Assembly: GCA_965242905.1 (NCBI GenBank) | Contig: CBDETM010000002.1 | Span: 4,588,001 to 4,652,000 of the forward strand | Source of the DNA: Bin5 sp965242905 | Lineage (GTDB): Bacteria > Chloroflexota > Anaerolineae > Caldilineales > Caldilineaceae | DNA length: 64,000 bases | Direction of reading: 5' to 3' | In this document: piece after piece, positions 63,392 to 64,000 of the stretch | Layout of the letters: every line of letters starts with the position of its first letter | How positions within the stretch are numbered: position 1 is the first letter of the stretch | Program-made: the position numbers and the translations under genes | Notes under the pieces: model-generated | Database searches by the model: none | Told to the model about the DNA's origin: nothing | What the model saw: the letters and a program-made list of their open reading frames with translations, nothing else

Positions 63392-64000
63392 ATGAGCCGC
63401 GAAGAAGAAATCAAAAAAGGGCTGTACGAACACACCTTAGTCGGGGAAGCGGCTGAGGTGGTCGAGTTGACCCAAGAAGGTATCGAACTCGGAATGGATC
63501 CGCTTGATATCCTCTTCGGCGCACTCATACCTTCTTTGCAGGAAGTCGGCCGTCTCTTCGAAATAGGCGAGTACTTCGTGCCCGAAATGCTGGTCGCGGC
63601 GCGAGCGATGCAAGGCGCGATGGCCCTTCTTCGACCGCTGCTTGTCGATAAAGGCGCGGAGCCGATTGGTAAGGTTGTCATGTTGACTGTTAAGGGCGAT
63701 GTGCACGACATTGGTAAGAATCTTTGCAATATCATGTTGGAGGGCGAGGGCTTCGAAATCGTTGACTTGGGCGTCAATGTCAAGCCGGAAGAAGTGGTCG
63801 CCGCCACACAAGAACACCAGCCCCAGCTCCTGGGATTCTCCGCCTTTCTGACGACAACAATGCCCTTCTTCAAGTCCAACCTGGCCGCGCTGGCCGATGC
63901 TGGTCTGCGAGACTCTGTCAAAGTGATGGTCGGTGGCGCTCCCGTTACACAGGAATACGCCGATAGCGTTGGCGCCGACGGTTTCGCTCCGGATGCCAGC
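63392..64000 (+). CDS. Corrinoid (B12-binding) methyltransferase protein, MtbC-like (partial)
   Basis: The 203 codons in the window are open to the right edge; the C-terminus is cut off. The N-terminal helical cap (residues 10-85) is followed by the B12-binding motif DVHDIGKN (Asp 103, His 105, Gly 108), whose histidine is the lower cobalt ligand, and VGGAPVTQEYAD near the end. This matches MtaC/MtbC/MttC-type corrinoid proteins. It carries the methyl group for the adjacent UroD-fold methyltransferase. AGGAG precedes the ATG at a usual distance. A substrate-specific methyltransferase, if present, would lie beyond the window. Confidence 0.93.
   Translation, partial: MSREEEIKKGLYEHTLVGEAAEVVELTQEGIELGMDPLDILFGALIPSLQEVGRLFEIGEYFVPEMLVAARAMQGAMALLRPLLVDKGAEPIGKVVMLTVKGDVHDIGKNLCNIMLEGEGFEIVDLGVNVKPEEVVAATQEHQPQLLGFSAFLTTTMPFFKSNLAALADAGLRDSVKVMVGGAPVTQEYADSVGADGFAPDAS

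Overview
The window is a 64 kb piece of a GC-rich bacterial chromosome with dense genes on both strands and several long non-coding repeat arrays. The gene set suggests an uncultured Chloroflexota lineage (Caldilineae/Anaerolineae/Dehalococcoidia type). Supporting signs are a CUAEP-tail radical SAM protein, an SBP-VWA operon, CoxL-like, PhyH and Gfo/Idh catabolic genes, an LCP protein without a recognisable outer-membrane system, and TTCGCG/TTCGTGG intergenic repeats. No phylogenetic marker was compared, so the phylum is an inference.

Layout. 0-9.5 kb: class I fumarase (the beta subunit runs off the left edge), an internally duplicated lipoprotein, GNAT, MATE, YigZ, HAD and LCP proteins. 9.6-18 kb: a membrane pseudophosphatase/beta-propeller protein, YchF, a double-S1 RNA-binding protein with a clear terminator, an SDR with an altered active site, a small membrane protein, SirB1-like and PlsC proteins. 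18-23 kb: a GntR-led 2-oxoacid:ferredoxin oxidoreductase operon and an M20 amidohydrolase. 23.8-26.8 kb: a VOC protein and the molybdopterin genes moeA-moaC-moaD-moaE. 26.9-28.8 kb: a repeat array, RNase P RNA (rnpB) and six tRNA genes (Leu, Ala, Gly, Phe, Gln, His). 28.9-33.2 kb: an accessory segment with a ribbon-helix-helix protein, an AT-rich PHP/SMC-like ATPase (TrlF type), a transposase relic and a DUF1828 protein.

33.3-43 kb: a catabolic region with SDRs, a TIM-barrel isomerase, two Gfo/Idh oxidoreductases, and a CoxL-like molybdenum hydroxylase with MaoC and PhyH partners. The molybdenum enzyme could use the cofactor made by the moe/moa genes upstream. 43-45.5 kb: about 1.6 kb of satellite-like tandem repeats. 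45.6-51.7 kb: a radical SAM protein whose TGA almost certainly encodes selenocysteine, then pncB, a MiaB-family gene and a cation exchanger. 52.3-55.8 kb: a translationally coupled zinc ribbon/solute-binding/SBP-VWA operon. 56-61 kb: a Swt1-like HEPN coiled-coil protein, an exported protein with two LysM domains each split by an insert, and an AAA ATPase. 61.2-64 kb: an Ldh2-type dehydrogenase and the start of a corrinoid methyltransferase cluster that runs off the right edge.

The best leads are the selenocysteine recoding at 47134-47136, the interrupted LysM domains, the MoaD with residues beyond its Gly-Gly end, the satellite arrays, and two dispersed palindrome families whose stems vary in a compensatory way. 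All calls come from reading the sequence. No database search was run.
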